A stretch of 64,000 bases of DNA, taken from Pseudomonas trivialis (lineage in GTDB: Bacteria; Pseudomonadota; Gammaproteobacteria; Pseudomonadales; Pseudomonadaceae). Made by a program: the position numbers and the translations under genes. The stretch lies in NCBI RefSeq assembly GCF_001439805.1, contig NZ_JYLK01000003.1, positions 248,001-312,000 on the forward strand, read 5' to 3'. Shown piece by piece: positions 1 through 10,432 of the stretch. Position 1 is the first letter of the stretch, and each line of letters begins with the position of its first letter. The notes beneath the pieces are model-generated. The model was not told where the DNA came from. It saw only the letters and a list, made by a program, of their open reading frames with translations, and did not search any database.

Positions 1-546
1 TCTATTCTGGACCTTGGCGTCGCCTACCGTCGCGGCACCGGCGCACATGACTCGCTGCCGGCCCCCGAAGAAGCCTCTGGTGCAGGCACATCCCGCTCGC
101 AGATCATCACCGCCGACGCCCAGCTGCAAGTGCCATTCGCCCTCAGCGACCAGCGCCTGCGCTATATCGGCAGTTGGCGGTCGCAATGGAACCGCACATC
201 TTTGGTGCCGCAAGACCGCTTCTCGATTGGCGGACGCTACAGCGTGCGCGGGTTTGACGGCGAAAACATTCTTTCTGCCGATCGCGGCTGGACACTGCGC
301 AACGAAGTCGGCCTGGCGCTGGGGCAAACCGGCCAGGAGCTTTACACCGGTGTCGACTACGGCGAAGTCAGCGGTCAGGCCAGTAAGTTCCTGATTGGTA
401 AACGACTGGCGGGGGCTGTGGTGGGTGTGCGTGGTGGTTACAAGGGCCTGTCTTATGACTGGTCGGTAGGCACGCCGCTCAAGAAGCCCGATGGCTTCAA
501 GACCGCCAACGTGACCAGCGACTTTACCGTCATCTGGTCGTTCTGA
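1..546 (+). CDS. cdiB: TpsB/CdiB-type outer-membrane transporter, C-terminal part
   Basis: The frame is open from base 1 to the stop at 544-546, so only about 181 C-terminal residues are present. They read as the beta-barrel end of a ShlB/FhaC/CdiB transporter: alternating hydrophobic strands, the motif GGRYSVRGFDGE (the VRGF loop of the Omp85/TpsB superfamily) and a terminal Phe (VIWSF) typical of outer-membrane barrels. TpsB proteins export a partner TpsA exoprotein across the outer membrane. The partner here is the large gene two positions downstream. The 11-bp gap to the acyltransferase gene indicates one operon. The 5' end and promoter lie outside the window. Confidence 0.9.
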   Translation, partial: SILDLGVAYRRGTGAHDSLPAPEEASGAGTSRSQIITADAQLQVPFALSDQRLRYIGSWRSQWNRTSLVPQDRFSIGGRYSVRGFDGENILSADRGWTLRNEVGLALGQTGQELYTGVDYGEVSGQASKFLIGKRLAGAVVGVRGGYKGLSYDWSVGTPLKKPDGFKTANVTSDFTVIWSF

Positions 547-557
547 GGGGTAATGCC

Positions 558-1076
558 ATGCGTTTTGAAACCCTGGACATCACGGCACCCGGCCTGATCG
601 ACGAGCCTTGGAACGAGGCGGCAGTGCTGGGCTCGGTCACTTGGTTGTGGATGCATTCCAGCGCTCACCGTGATGCGCCACTGCACAGCTTACCGACACT
701 TCTGCTGCCGGCGCTCAAGCATCGCCAATTCGTGCTGGGCAGCGAGCACGGCAAGCCGGTGTGCTACCTCTCTTGGCTTAACGTCGATGAAGCAGCGGAA
801 CAGCGCTATTTGCAGCAATCACCGTTGACATTGAGCGACGCGGACTGGAATTGCGGCGAGCGTCTCTGGCTCAACGACTGGGTCGCGCCGTTTGGCCATA
901 CAGCCACCTTTACCCGAATCCTCCAGCGCCACCTGTTCGCCAACCGATGCGGTCGCGCGCTGTATCACCGGGGCGACGAGCGAGGCCTGCAAATCAAGAC
1001 ATTCCAGGGCATCGGTGTGATCCCTGAACAGGCCAGAGCCTGGTTTGCAGCTCACCCGGTTGCCACAGCACCGTAA
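558..1076 (+). CDS. HlyC-type toxin-activating lysine acyltransferase
   Basis: The 172-residue protein has the family length and the HlyC hallmarks: the LGSVTWLWMHSSAHR block with a His at residue 37 at the place of the HlyC catalytic His, and NDWVAPFG with Asp107 at the place of the catalytic Asp. HlyC/RtxC enzymes move a fatty acyl chain from acyl carrier protein to lysines of a protoxin in the cytoplasm before secretion. There is no signal peptide. A strong ribosome site (GAGGGG, 8 nt upstream) supports the start. The gene sits between the transporter and the CdiA-like gene, so its likely substrate is that exoprotein; this is inference. As I recall, cdiBCAI loci with a similar cdiC acyltransferase are known in some E. 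coli. Confidence 0.88.
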   Translation: MRFETLDITAPGLIDEPWNEAAVLGSVTWLWMHSSAHRDAPLHSLPTLLLPALKHRQFVLGSEHGKPVCYLSWLNVDEAAEQRYLQQSPLTLSDADWNCGERLWLNDWVAPFGHTATFTRILQRHLFANRCGRALYHRGDERGLQIKTFQGIGVIPEQARAWFAAHPVATAP

Positions 1077-1120
1077 CTTCAACTTTTGTATCGCGGGCCG
1101 GCTCCGCAAATGGAATTGCT

Positions 1121-4100
1121 ATGAACAAGCACCTGTACCGAATTGTTTTCAACAAGGCACGCGGGCTGTTGATGGTGGTGGCGGAGAACGTCACCAGCCA
1201 GGTCAAGGCGCCGGGCACTCGCGTCAGCCTCACCACCGCCTCCGCGGGCTGCACGGCAACGCTCGGGCCGATGCGTTTTGCATTGATGATCGCGCTCGGG
1301 CTGGTGTCCTGGAGCGCTGTACCGGCGTGGGCGGCGGGCACGATTGTGGCCGATCCTGCCGCCGCAGCCGGCCAGCGTCCGACGGTGATTCAAAGCGCCA
1401 ACGGCACGCCGCAGGTGAATATTCAAGCGCCCAGCGCGGCCGGGGTTTCGCGTAACACCTACAATCAGTTCGATGTCGACCCGCGCGGCGTCATCCTCAA
1501 CAACAGCGGCGCCAACACCCAAACGCAACTGGGTGGCTGGATCGAAGGCAACGCAGCGATGGCCAAAGGCAGCGCGCGGGTCATCCTCAATGAGGTCAAC
1601 GCCAGCAACCCCAGCCAGTTACGCGGCTATGTCGAAGTCGCCGGGCAACGCGCCCAGGTGGTCATCGCCAACCCGGCCGGCATTACCTGCGACGGTTGCG
1701 GCTTCATCAACGCCAACCGTGCGACCCTGAGCACCGGTCAGGTGCAGCTGGAGAACGGCAGCATCAGCGGCTACACCGTGAACGGCGGCACCCTGAACAT
1801 TCAGGGCAAGGGCCTTGATAGCCGCGACGCCGATTACACCGACCTGATTGCCCGTACCGTGCAGGTCAATGCGGGTATCTGGGCCAATGACCTTAAGGTC
1901 ACTGCCGGACGCAATCAGGTCAACGCCGATAACACCCAGGCCAAACCTCAGGCCGGCGCCGACGGCGACAAGCCAGCCGTCGGCATCGACGTGGCGCAAT
2001 TGGGCGGAATGTACGCCGGGAAGATCGTGCTGGTGGGGACCGAATCGGGTGTCGGCATGCGCAATGCCGGGCAAATTGGCGCCATGGCGGGTGAAGTGGT
2101 CGTCAGCGCAGACGGCAAACTGCACAACATGGGCACAATCAGCGGCACCACGGCCACCCGTATCACTGCCACAAGCGTTGACAATAGCGGCTCGCTTTAC
2201 GCCAAGGGCGATTTGAACCTCACCAGCTCCGGGGATATCGACAACAGCGGCACGATTGCCAGCCAGAATCAAACAACCCTCAGCGCCAAATCGATTCGTA
2301 GCACCCAGGGCTCAAGCCTGGCGGCGGGCGCAGGCGTGGACGGCAAACTGGGCAGCAGCGGCAACCTTGCGGTGCGCGCCACCCACGTCAAAGCGCAGGG
2401 TCAAAACCTGGCGGCAGGCGATGTCAGCATCCAGGCCGATGATCTGGACCTCAGCGGCAGCCAGACTCAAGGCCGCAATGTCACCCTGACCGCCAACAAC
2501 GGCGATAGCAATCTCAGTGGCAGCCGCGTGGATGCCAGCCAGACCCTCGCGGCCAACGCGACAAAAACCCTGCGCACAGACAGCGCCAGCGTCAACGCCG
2601 ACAACCTGCAACTGAACGCCGGTGATCTGTCCAACGTCGGCGGCGAGCTGGTGCAGACCGGCGTCGCCGACACATCGATAAACGCCACCGTGAGCCTCGA
2701 CAACCGTAGCGGACGAATTGCCTCAAACGCGACCAATACCCGGATCAGCGCCGGTCGCATCGACAACGGCAGCGGCAGCATCGAACACGCAGGCAAGGGT
2801 TCGCTGGGCATTCAGGCCAACCAACTCGGCAGTACCAAAGGCAGCATTGCCAGTAATGGCAGCGTGTCGATCAAGGCTGACGACGTGGTGCTGGATGAAG
2901 GTCTGGCCCAGGGCCAACAGCTCACGCTCCAGGCCCGCACCCTGTCCAATCAATACGGGCGCATTCTGCAAACGGGGCTGGAGCCTTTACAGATCAATGT
3001 CAGCGAGCAATTCAACAATCAGAACGGCCAGGTCAGCAGCCCTGGCGCTGTGGCGATCGACGTTGGCACGCTGAATAATCAGAACGGCAAAGTTGTTGCA
3101 ACCGACGGCGGCCTGCTGACGGTGACCGCCAGTGATTTGATCGACAACAGCGGCGGAACGCTGGCTGCCAGCGGCGGCGCTGAACTGAGCGGCGCGCGCC
3201 TGGAAAATGCTCAGGGCACCCTCAGCGCCGGCAGCACGCTGCAAGCCCGCTTCGGTCAACTGAACAATATCGGCGGCACGCTCGCCTCGACCCAGGGCAT
3301 GGCGATCATCGCCGGACAATTCAACAACACCCATGGCGTGCTGGGTTCGGTGCAGTCCGGGCTGTCGGTGAACGTGACCGATGGCGCACTGAACAACGAC
3401 GCAGGGCGTCTCGAAGCCCAGGGCGACATCGCCGTGGCGGCGCAAGGTGTGAACAACCACAGCGGTGTGATCAGTGGCCTGGCACTGGACCTCAACAGCA
3501 ACGGCAATCTGTTTGACAACAGCGATGGCACGCTCGACGCACGCGCCACGCTCGACTTGCGCAGCGGCGAATTGCGTAACGCGGCGGGCTTGATTCAGTC
3601 TGCAGGCAAACTGTTTATCGACACCGGAAATCAGGCCCTCAATAACCTCGACTCCGGCACCACCAAAGGCATCAGCGGTCAGGATGCCGTGGAAATCCGC
3701 AGCGCCAGCGTCAATAACAGCACTGGCTTTTTGAGTACCAAGGGCAATCTGTTGCTCACCGCCAGCGACGTGGTCAACACCAACGGCGGCCAAATCATTG
3801 GCGAGAAAACCGTACACGTCGACGGCGCACGCCTGGATAACCGTGGCGGCCAGTTGCAAAGCCTCGGCGACGTCGAGCTGGCACTGGGTCAGGCCCTCAT
3901 CAATCAGGGTGGGCTGGTCCGCAGTGCAGGCGCGTTGAACCTGAGCACCGATGTGCTCGACAACAGCGCCACCCAGGGCACCAACCTAGGCCTTGAAGGC
4001 CGCAGCATGAACCTGGCGGTCAACACCTTCAACAACCAGACCGGTGCCGTGCACACTGATGAAGGCCTGCTGCTGGGCGTGAGCCAAACGCTGAATAACC

Positions 4101-7100
4101 AGAGCGGGCTGATCTCTTCGACCGGTGACCTGACCATCCACGACCGCGATACCGCGCAGCGTCGCCAATCGGTGAATAACCTCGACGGCACGCTGATTGC
4201 GGGCAAGCTGCTGTCGCTCAACGCCGCGTATTACAGCGGCACGGGCCGGGCGCTGAGCCTGGGTGACATCAACTTCAGGTTGCAGAGCGGCCTTGATTTG
4301 AGCGGGCAGATTCAGGCCAACAACAACGTTGATCTGAGCACCGCCGGGGCGCTCAACAACACCGGGCGTTTGCTGGCGGGCAAGTCCCTGCTAGTCAGCG
4401 CGCAGACGCTCGACAACAGCGCCAACGCCGAAATCAGCGCGGGCCAGGTTCGTCTGAACGTCGCTGACACCCTGACCAACCGCGGGCTGATCGACGGCCA
4501 GCAAGTCCGCGTGCAGGCGGCGACGCTGAATAACCTCGGCACCGCGCGCCTGTATGGCGACCAACTGGCGATAGCCACCTCGACGTTGAACAACCTCGAT
4601 GAAAATGGCACCGCAGCAACGATAGCAGCCCGTGAATCACTGAATATCGGCACCGCGACCCTGAATAACCGCGAGCAATCGCTGGTCTTCAGTGCTGGCG
4701 ACCTCGCCATTGGCGGGACCTTGAGCGCGCTCGATACCGCTGAGGGTCGCGCTCAATTACTGACCAATGCCAGCGCGACCCTCGAAGCGCTTGGCGATCT
4801 GTCTTTGAACGTACAAAGCGTGCGCAACACCAACGAACATTTCAGCACGCGCGATGTTGAGGTCAGTCGAACGCCCGAGCAGGAGTTTCAACTCACCGGC
4901 TCGACCAACCGCTACCAAGCCAACGAGATCTCCCTACGTCACGATGAGGTGAATTACCTGGTCACCCCCGAGGGCCAGCGCGACAACTGGAACCGCTACG
5001 ACTACACCCGCGTCGTCAACGAAACCCAGATCGCCACCTCGGCCCCGGCGCAGATCCTGTCTGGCGGGACAATGCAGATCAGCGCCGGCGACGTGCTCAA
5101 CGACAAGAGCCGCATCATCGCCGGCGGACTATTGCAGGCAGACGTCACCAGCCTGACCAACACCGAAGTGTCGGGCCAGCGCACCACCGTCGACAGCGGC
5201 AGCGTCACCAACTTCTACCGCATCCAGCGCAAGGGCCGCGACCGGCAAGGCGCGAACACCGCAGCCTATACCCCTGCCCCGCTCATTCAGGATATCTCCC
5301 TGCAACCTACCGTCTTCGCGCAGAACACAGCGGTCAGCGGCACGGGCACCCAGATCAGCGCACGCGGTACTCAGGCCGTCGGTCAGCAGATCGCTTCCAC
5401 CGGTACGGTCAGCGCTCCGGCCGCCCGTACCTTTCAAGTAGCTCCGATCGTTCAGGTCGCAGCGCAGACCACCCAGAACGCACAAGGCGTGGCCGAGCAA
5501 ATTCGCACCGGGGGCCCGTCCCTGGAATTGCCGAATAACAGCCTGTTCACCACCCATCCGCAGACCACCAGCAATTACCTGGTCGAAACAGATCCGCGTT
5601 TCGCCAGCTATCGCACCTGGCTGTCGTCGGATTACATGCTGGAGCGCTTGCAAGTCGACCCTGCCTTGACCCAGCAGCGCCTCGGCGATGGCTTCTATGA
5701 GCAGAAACTGATTCGCGAACAGGTCGCGCAACTGACGGGGCGACGCTTTCTCGACGGCTACGCCAACGACGAAGCGCAATACCGGGCGCTGATCGACAAT
5801 GCCGTCACCCTTGCCAATCAATGGCAACTGGTGCCGGGCATTGAGCTGTCCCCCGAGCAGATGGCGCAACTGACCAGCGATATCGTCTGGCTGGTACAAA
5901 AAAAGGTCACCCTCGCCAACGGCGAAACCCGCAACGTGCTGGTGCCACAGGTCTACGTGCGGGTGCAGGAAAGCGACCTCAACGGCTCCGGCTCACTGAT
6001 CGCCGGGCAACGTCTGAACCTGAATATTGCAGGCGATCTGGTCAACAGCGGCAGCCTGGCCGGGCGCAGCGTGATGGCGATTACCGCGCAGAACATCGAA
6101 AACCTCGGCGGACGCATCCAGGCCGACAAGGTCTCCCTGACGGCACGGGACAACCTCGACAACCTCGGCGGCCTGATCGGCGCCACCGATACCCTGGCGA
6201 TCAATGCAGGGCAAAACGTCAACGTTGTGTCCAACAGCCGTGACAGCAGCAGCACCCAGGGTACGCGCACCAATCTCTCGCGGGTGGCCGGGCTGTTTGT
6301 CAGCGGTGCTGGCGGCACCATGGACGTCAACGCGGGCAAAGACCTCAACCTGACCGGCGCTCAGGTGGTCAACGCAGGCGCCGGCGGCAGTACCTCGCTG
6401 CAAGCAGGCAACAACATTAACCTGACCACCGTTGGCGAAGCCCATCAGCAATCGGTTAACTGGAACGGCAGCAACTGGCGCAAAGACGCCAGCCAGACCG
6501 AAGTCGGCTCAACCATTCAAGGCCAAGGCGATGTGCGCCTCAGTGCCGGGCAGGACCTCAATGCCCGAGGCGCAAGCGTCACCAGTCAGCAAGGTGCAAT
6601 CATCGCCGACGCCGGGCGCGACGTGAACCTGACCGCAGCGCAAAACACCCAGTTCGCCGATGAAGCGCACAAATTCAAAGGCAGCAACGGCCTGTTCTCC
6701 AGCAAGACCACCACCACACGCGACACCGTCAACCAGACCCAGGCGCAGGGCTCGACGCTGAGTGCCGAGAAAACCTATGTGCAGGCCGGTCGCGACATCA
6801 ACGTCAGCGGCAGCAACGTGGTGTCCACCAACCAGACCGTCCTGGCGGCTGACAACAACATCAATATCGAAGCCGCGACGGAAAGCAGCAGCGAACGTCA
6901 CGACAAGTCAGTCAAGAAAAGCGGCCTGTTCAGCGGCGGCGGCATCGCGGTCACGCTCGGCACCCAGCAGCAAACGGTCAAGGACCTCACCACCAGCCAG
7001 ACCGCAGCGGCGAGTACCGTGGGGTCAACCAAGGGCGATGTGCTAATGGAAGCGGGCAAAGGCTACCGCCAGGTGGGCAGCCAGGTGAGCGCGCCCGAAG

Positions 7101-10100
7101 GCAGCGTCGATATCACCGGGCAAACCATCGATGTCGTCGAAGCCCGCAACACAAGCAAGCGCGAACGTGAAACCCTGTTCAAACAGACCGGGTTCACTCT
7201 GACGGTGACTAACCCTGTCATCAGTGCAATCCAGACCACCCAGCAGATGAAGCAGGCATCGGAGAAAACCGATGACGGGCGCATGAAGGCGCTGGCAGCG
7301 GCCACGGTCCTGCTGGCCGGTAATAACGCCGCCACGGCGGTGGCAATGGACCCTGGCGCGGCAGGCGGTATCAACATCAGCCTGTCGCTGGGCACCAAGA
7401 AGAACGAAAGCAAAACCACGCAGATCAGTGAAAGTGCCGCCGGATCGAGCATTACCGCCGGCAACGATGTGCGTCTGCGCGCTACTGGCGCTGGCGCAGC
7501 CAGTGACATCACCGTACAAGGCAGCCAGATCAAGGCCGGGCGTAATGTCAGCCTGCTGGCGGACGGCGACATCAACCTGCTCGCCGCCAACAACACCAGC
7601 CAGCAAAACACCGACAGCAAAGGCAGCAGCGCCAGCATCGGTATCGGCCTCTCGCTGGGCGGTAGCAGAAACGGCTTTACCCTGGACCTGGGTGCCACCG
7701 GAAACCGAGGCCAGGCCGACGGCGACGAGCTGACCCATACCAATACCAAAGTGGAGGCTGGCAACCAGTTGCTGCTGTCATCCGGCGGCGACACGCAGCT
7801 TAAGGGGGCGGTGGCCAGTGGCAAAAAAGTCATCGCCGACGTCGGCGGCGATCTTAATATCGAAAGCCTGCAAGACACCAACACGTACAAAGTCGATGAA
7901 AAGAGCCTGGGCATCGGCATCAGTCTTTGTATTCCACCGTTCTGCTACGGCATGAGCTCGATAAGCGGTGCCAGCGCAAACTTTGGCGCAACCAACATCG
8001 ACTCCAACTATGCCAGCGTCACCGAGCAGTCAGGCATCAAGGCTGGCGATGACGGTTTCGACATCAACGTGCGGGGCAACACCGATTTGGTCGGCGCCGT
8101 GATCGCCAGCAGTGACAAGGCCGTGCAGGACGGCAAAAACAGCCTGGTCACATCCAGCCTCACCAGCCGCGACATCAAGAACAAGGCGGATTACGACGCC
8201 AATACCGTCAGCCTGGGCGGCGGCTACAACGAAGTCGGCAAGGACCAGAAGGGCAACGCGCAGACTGGCGGCAAGGTTAACCCGGGCACCGACCTGGCCA
8301 AAAACGAGAACAACATCGGCGCCAATATGCCGATCGCCATCAGCGCCAGCGACAAGGCAAGCAGCGTGACACGCAGCGGCATCAGTGGCGGTGCCGTCGT
8401 CATTACCGACGACGCCGAGCAGCAGAAACGCACCGGCCAGACCGCTGAACAAACCGTCGCCAGCCTCAACCGTGATGTGTCCAGTGATCGCGATGGTAGC
8501 AACTCGCTCAAACCGATCTTCGACGAAGATGAAATCCGCGCCGGTTTTGAGATCGTCAGCGCATTCTCCAACGAAGCCAGTACCTTCCTTGCGAACAAAG
8601 CCAGGGAAGCGGACCTCAAACGCAAACAGGCAAAAGAGCTGCAGTCAAAAGCAGACAATCGTGACACGCCAATGAGTGACGCTGCGCGCCTGCAACTGCA
8701 GCTCCAGGCGCGGGAGTACTCGGCACAGGCCAACGCGATCTCCGAAAACTGGGGCGCAGGCGGCACCTATCGCCAGATCACCACCGCCCTGATCGGTGCT
8801 GCAGGCGGCAATATCAGCGCGGGCAACGCTGCCTTCGTGCAAGGCCTGGTGGTCAATTATGTGCAGCAACGGGGTGCCGGCTACATCGGCGACCTGGTGG
8901 CCAAAGGCGAGCTCACCGAAGGCTCGCCACTGCACGCGGCACTGCACGGCATCGTCGCCTGCGCCGGTGCCGCCGCCAGCAGTCAAAGTTGCGGCAGCGG
9001 CGCGGCAGGCGCGGCGGCATCAAGCCTGCTCACCGGCCTGTTCTCACAAACCAGCCCCGACGAAAGCGAAGAACAACGCGAAGCCAAGCGCAACCTGATC
9101 GTCAGCCTGGTGACCGGCCTGGCAGCGACCAGCGCCTCCATCGACCCGACCACCGCCAATACCGCGGCGGGTGCGGCGGTGGATAACAACTGGCTGGCGA
9201 CTCAGCAGATCGTGCAGTTCAAGAAGGAATACGACGAAGCAAAAGGCCTGATTGCCGCCGGCAAAGTCGTTGCCAAATGGTCGTACATCAGCGGCAGGCA
9301 GGATGTTCTGACCCAGTTCGGCATCGGCAAGGGGTTGGCCCAGTCAGGCTGGAATGACGTCACGGGCCTCGCCGAATTTGTTGCGCACCCCATCGAAGGG
9401 CTTACCGGCCTTGGTCAACTGATTAATAACCCGGAGGCCAGAAAGCAGTTTGGCGACAGCGTCGTCAACGAACTCAACGTCAAGATAGAAACGATCAAGA
9501 CCGCGCTGGAAGTCGGCGGCGATGAAAACGCCGAAGCATTGGGCAAGGCCATCGGCGAAATCGCCTGGCAGGTCGGCAGCATTGCAACGGGGGTGGGCGG
9601 GGCTGCGAAAGGTGGCGTGGCGCTGGCCAAGGCAGGGATCAAGGTTGGAGCGCAGCAGCTTGAAAAGATGGTAGTAGACGGCGTCAAGCTGGCCAAGATC
9701 GAAGCCTCCAAGACGAGTAACGCCTTGCCACATCGGCCTGTGGCCGATGCGCCAGAGACTACACCTACGCGCACTCCCGACGAGCTCGCGGGTAATAATA
9801 AACCCACGACAGACGCTCCCAATACAAATGAGAAACCTGAAACACCGCCAAATCCGGATAAGGCCGTGCCGGCAATGGACGAGTTTACGGTAAAGGCGTT
9901 CAATCCTTTCAGTAGCGACAAGTTCAAGGCGATGACGCCAGAGCAGCAGAAAAGCTTCCTCAAGGAATACAATAAACAGCTCCTAGCGCAGCAGAATGCT
10001 ATCAACCGTATGACGGTGGAGGAGTTCAAGACTGCTCGGGATGCCTACGATAAGCTCGGACGCAATCCAGATGCCGCAGCCGCACAACAGAAATTCGGCA

Positions 10101-10432
10101 AGGACTTCGAAAATGAAGTCAGAGACAGTATCACTGAGTCATTAATGACCAAGGGTACTGACTTCAAGACCGCCTCTGCGCAAGCGGCCGTCAGAGCCAG
10201 AGAGATTCGTTCTGAGCTGGCGGCGCTGCACGATCCTGATATGGTCGCAGGTGGTTGGTTCAGTCACGAACCTGTCAGAATGGGCGATTCACTAATCAAC
10301 TCGTCAATCGGAGGCAGCTGGCCGAGCCGCTTGAAAGCGTTGGATGAGGCAGTGTCTTCGGCCATCGCCAATGGTTCAGGGCAGGCGAAGATGAATGTCA
10401 GACTGGAGTTACTAAGAGGGCGTGGAAATTGA
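1121..10432 (+). CDS. cdiA: CdiA-like filamentous haemagglutinin with C-terminal Ntox15 DNase toxin
   Basis: This is a 3103-residue TpsA exoprotein. Order of parts: extended signal peptide (MNKHLYRIVFNKARG start, hydrophobic core near residues 50-70, AWA cleavage); TPS secretion domain from about 75 to 210 with NQFDV and NPAGITCDGCGFIN; long FHA repeats rich in LDN/LNN; a non-repeat central region near 1240-1620 that could hold the receptor-binding part; a second FHA block to about 2400; a pretoxin region ending in VDNN at 2687-2690 (variant of VENN); a variable C-terminus. The last ~140 residues match the polymorphic toxin type 15 (Ntox15) domain, with the HxxD motif as H3037-D-P-D3040 and NSSIGGSWPSR. 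Ntox15 includes the Agrobacterium T6SS DNases Tde1/Tde2. The gene delivers a DNase to neighbouring cells by CDI. The stop overlaps the TTG start of the immunity gene. Confidence 0.9.
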   Translation: MNKHLYRIVFNKARGLLMVVAENVTSQVKAPGTRVSLTTASAGCTATLGPMRFALMIALGLVSWSAVPAWAAGTIVADPAAAAGQRPTVIQSANGTPQVNIQAPSAAGVSRNTYNQFDVDPRGVILNNSGANTQTQLGGWIEGNAAMAKGSARVILNEVNASNPSQLRGYVEVAGQRAQVVIANPAGITCDGCGFINANRATLSTGQVQLENGSISGYTVNGGTLNIQGKGLDSRDADYTDLIARTVQVNAGIWANDLKVTAGRNQVNADNTQAKPQAGADGDKPAVGIDVAQLGGMYAGKIVLVGTESGVGMRNAGQIGAMAGEVVVSADGKLHNMGTISGTTATRITATSVDNSGSLYAKGDLNLTSSGDIDNSGTIASQNQTTLSAKSIRSTQGSSLAAGAGVDGKLGSSGNLAVRATHVKAQGQNLAAGDVSIQADDLDLSGSQTQGRNVTLTANNGDSNLSGSRVDASQTLAANATKTLRTDSASVNADNLQLNAGDLSNVGGELVQTGVADTSINATVSLDNRSGRIASNATNTRISAGRIDNGSGSIEHAGKGSLGIQANQLGSTKGSIASNGSVSIKADDVVLDEGLAQGQQLTLQARTLSNQYGRILQTGLEPLQINVSEQFNNQNGQVSSPGAVAIDVGTLNNQNGKVVATDGGLLTVTASDLIDNSGGTLAASGGAELSGARLENAQGTLSAGSTLQARFGQLNNIGGTLASTQGMAIIAGQFNNTHGVLGSVQSGLSVNVTDGALNNDAGRLEAQGDIAVAAQGVNNHSGVISGLALDLNSNGNLFDNSDGTLDARATLDLRSGELRNAAGLIQSAGKLFIDTGNQALNNLDSGTTKGISGQDAVEIRSASVNNSTGFLSTKGNLLLTASDVVNTNGGQIIGEKTVHVDGARLDNRGGQLQSLGDVELALGQALINQGGLVRSAGALNLSTDVLDNSATQGTNLGLEGRSMNLAVNTFNNQTGAVHTDEGLLLGVSQTLNNQSGLISSTGDLTIHDRDTAQRRQSVNNLDGTLIAGKLLSLNAAYYSGTGRALSLGDINFRLQSGLDLSGQIQANNNVDLSTAGALNNTGRLLAGKSLLVSAQTLDNSANAEISAGQVRLNVADTLTNRGLIDGQQVRVQAATLNNLGTARLYGDQLAIATSTLNNLDENGTAATIAARESLNIGTATLNNREQSLVFSAGDLAIGGTLSALDTAEGRAQLLTNASATLEALGDLSLNVQSVRNTNEHFSTRDVEVSRTPEQEFQLTGSTNRYQANEISLRHDEVNYLVTPEGQRDNWNRYDYTRVVNETQIATSAPAQILSGGTMQISAGDVLNDKSRIIAGGLLQADVTSLTNTEVSGQRTTVDSGSVTNFYRIQRKGRDRQGANTAAYTPAPLIQDISLQPTVFAQNTAVSGTGTQISARGTQAVGQQIASTGTVSAPAARTFQVAPIVQVAAQTTQNAQGVAEQIRTGGPSLELPNNSLFTTHPQTTSNYLVETDPRFASYRTWLSSDYMLERLQVDPALTQQRLGDGFYEQKLIREQVAQLTGRRFLDGYANDEAQYRALIDNAVTLANQWQLVPGIELSPEQMAQLTSDIVWLVQKKVTLANGETRNVLVPQVYVRVQESDLNGSGSLIAGQRLNLNIAGDLVNSGSLAGRSVMAITAQNIENLGGRIQADKVSLTARDNLDNLGGLIGATDTLAINAGQNVNVVSNSRDSSSTQGTRTNLSRVAGLFVSGAGGTMDVNAGKDLNLTGAQVVNAGAGGSTSLQAGNNINLTTVGEAHQQSVNWNGSNWRKDASQTEVGSTIQGQGDVRLSAGQDLNARGASVTSQQGAIIADAGRDVNLTAAQNTQFADEAHKFKGSNGLFSSKTTTTRDTVNQTQAQGSTLSAEKTYVQAGRDINVSGSNVVSTNQTVLAADNNINIEAATESSSERHDKSVKKSGLFSGGGIAVTLGTQQQTVKDLTTSQTAAASTVGSTKGDVLMEAGKGYRQVGSQVSAPEGSVDITGQTIDVVEARNTSKRERETLFKQTGFTLTVTNPVISAIQTTQQMKQASEKTDDGRMKALAAATVLLAGNNAATAVAMDPGAAGGINISLSLGTKKNESKTTQISESAAGSSITAGNDVRLRATGAGAASDITVQGSQIKAGRNVSLLADGDINLLAANNTSQQNTDSKGSSASIGIGLSLGGSRNGFTLDLGATGNRGQADGDELTHTNTKVEAGNQLLLSSGGDTQLKGAVASGKKVIADVGGDLNIESLQDTNTYKVDEKSLGIGISLCIPPFCYGMSSISGASANFGATNIDSNYASVTEQSGIKAGDDGFDINVRGNTDLVGAVIASSDKAVQDGKNSLVTSSLTSRDIKNKADYDANTVSLGGGYNEVGKDQKGNAQTGGKVNPGTDLAKNENNIGANMPIAISASDKASSVTRSGISGGAVVITDDAEQQKRTGQTAEQTVASLNRDVSSDRDGSNSLKPIFDEDEIRAGFEIVSAFSNEASTFLANKAREADLKRKQAKELQSKADNRDTPMSDAARLQLQLQAREYSAQANAISENWGAGGTYRQITTALIGAAGGNISAGNAAFVQGLVVNYVQQRGAGYIGDLVAKGELTEGSPLHAALHGIVACAGAAASSQSCGSGAAGAAASSLLTGLFSQTSPDESEEQREAKRNLIVSLVTGLAATSASIDPTTANTAAGAAVDNNWLATQQIVQFKKEYDEAKGLIAAGKVVAKWSYISGRQDVLTQFGIGKGLAQSGWNDVTGLAEFVAHPIEGLTGLGQLINNPEARKQFGDSVVNELNVKIETIKTALEVGGDENAEALGKAIGEIAWQVGSIATGVGGAAKGGVALAKAGIKVGAQQLEKMVVDGVKLAKIEASKTSNALPHRPVADAPETTPTRTPDELAGNNKPTTDAPNTNEKPETPPNPDKAVPAMDEFTVKAFNPFSSDKFKAMTPEQQKSFLKEYNKQLLAQQNAINRMTVEEFKTARDAYDKLGRNPDAAAAQQKFGKDFENEVRDSITESLMTKGTDFKTASAQAAVRAREIRSELAALHDPDMVAGGWFSHEPVRMGDSLINSSIGGSWPSRLKALDEAVSSAIANGSGQAKMNVRLELLRGRGN

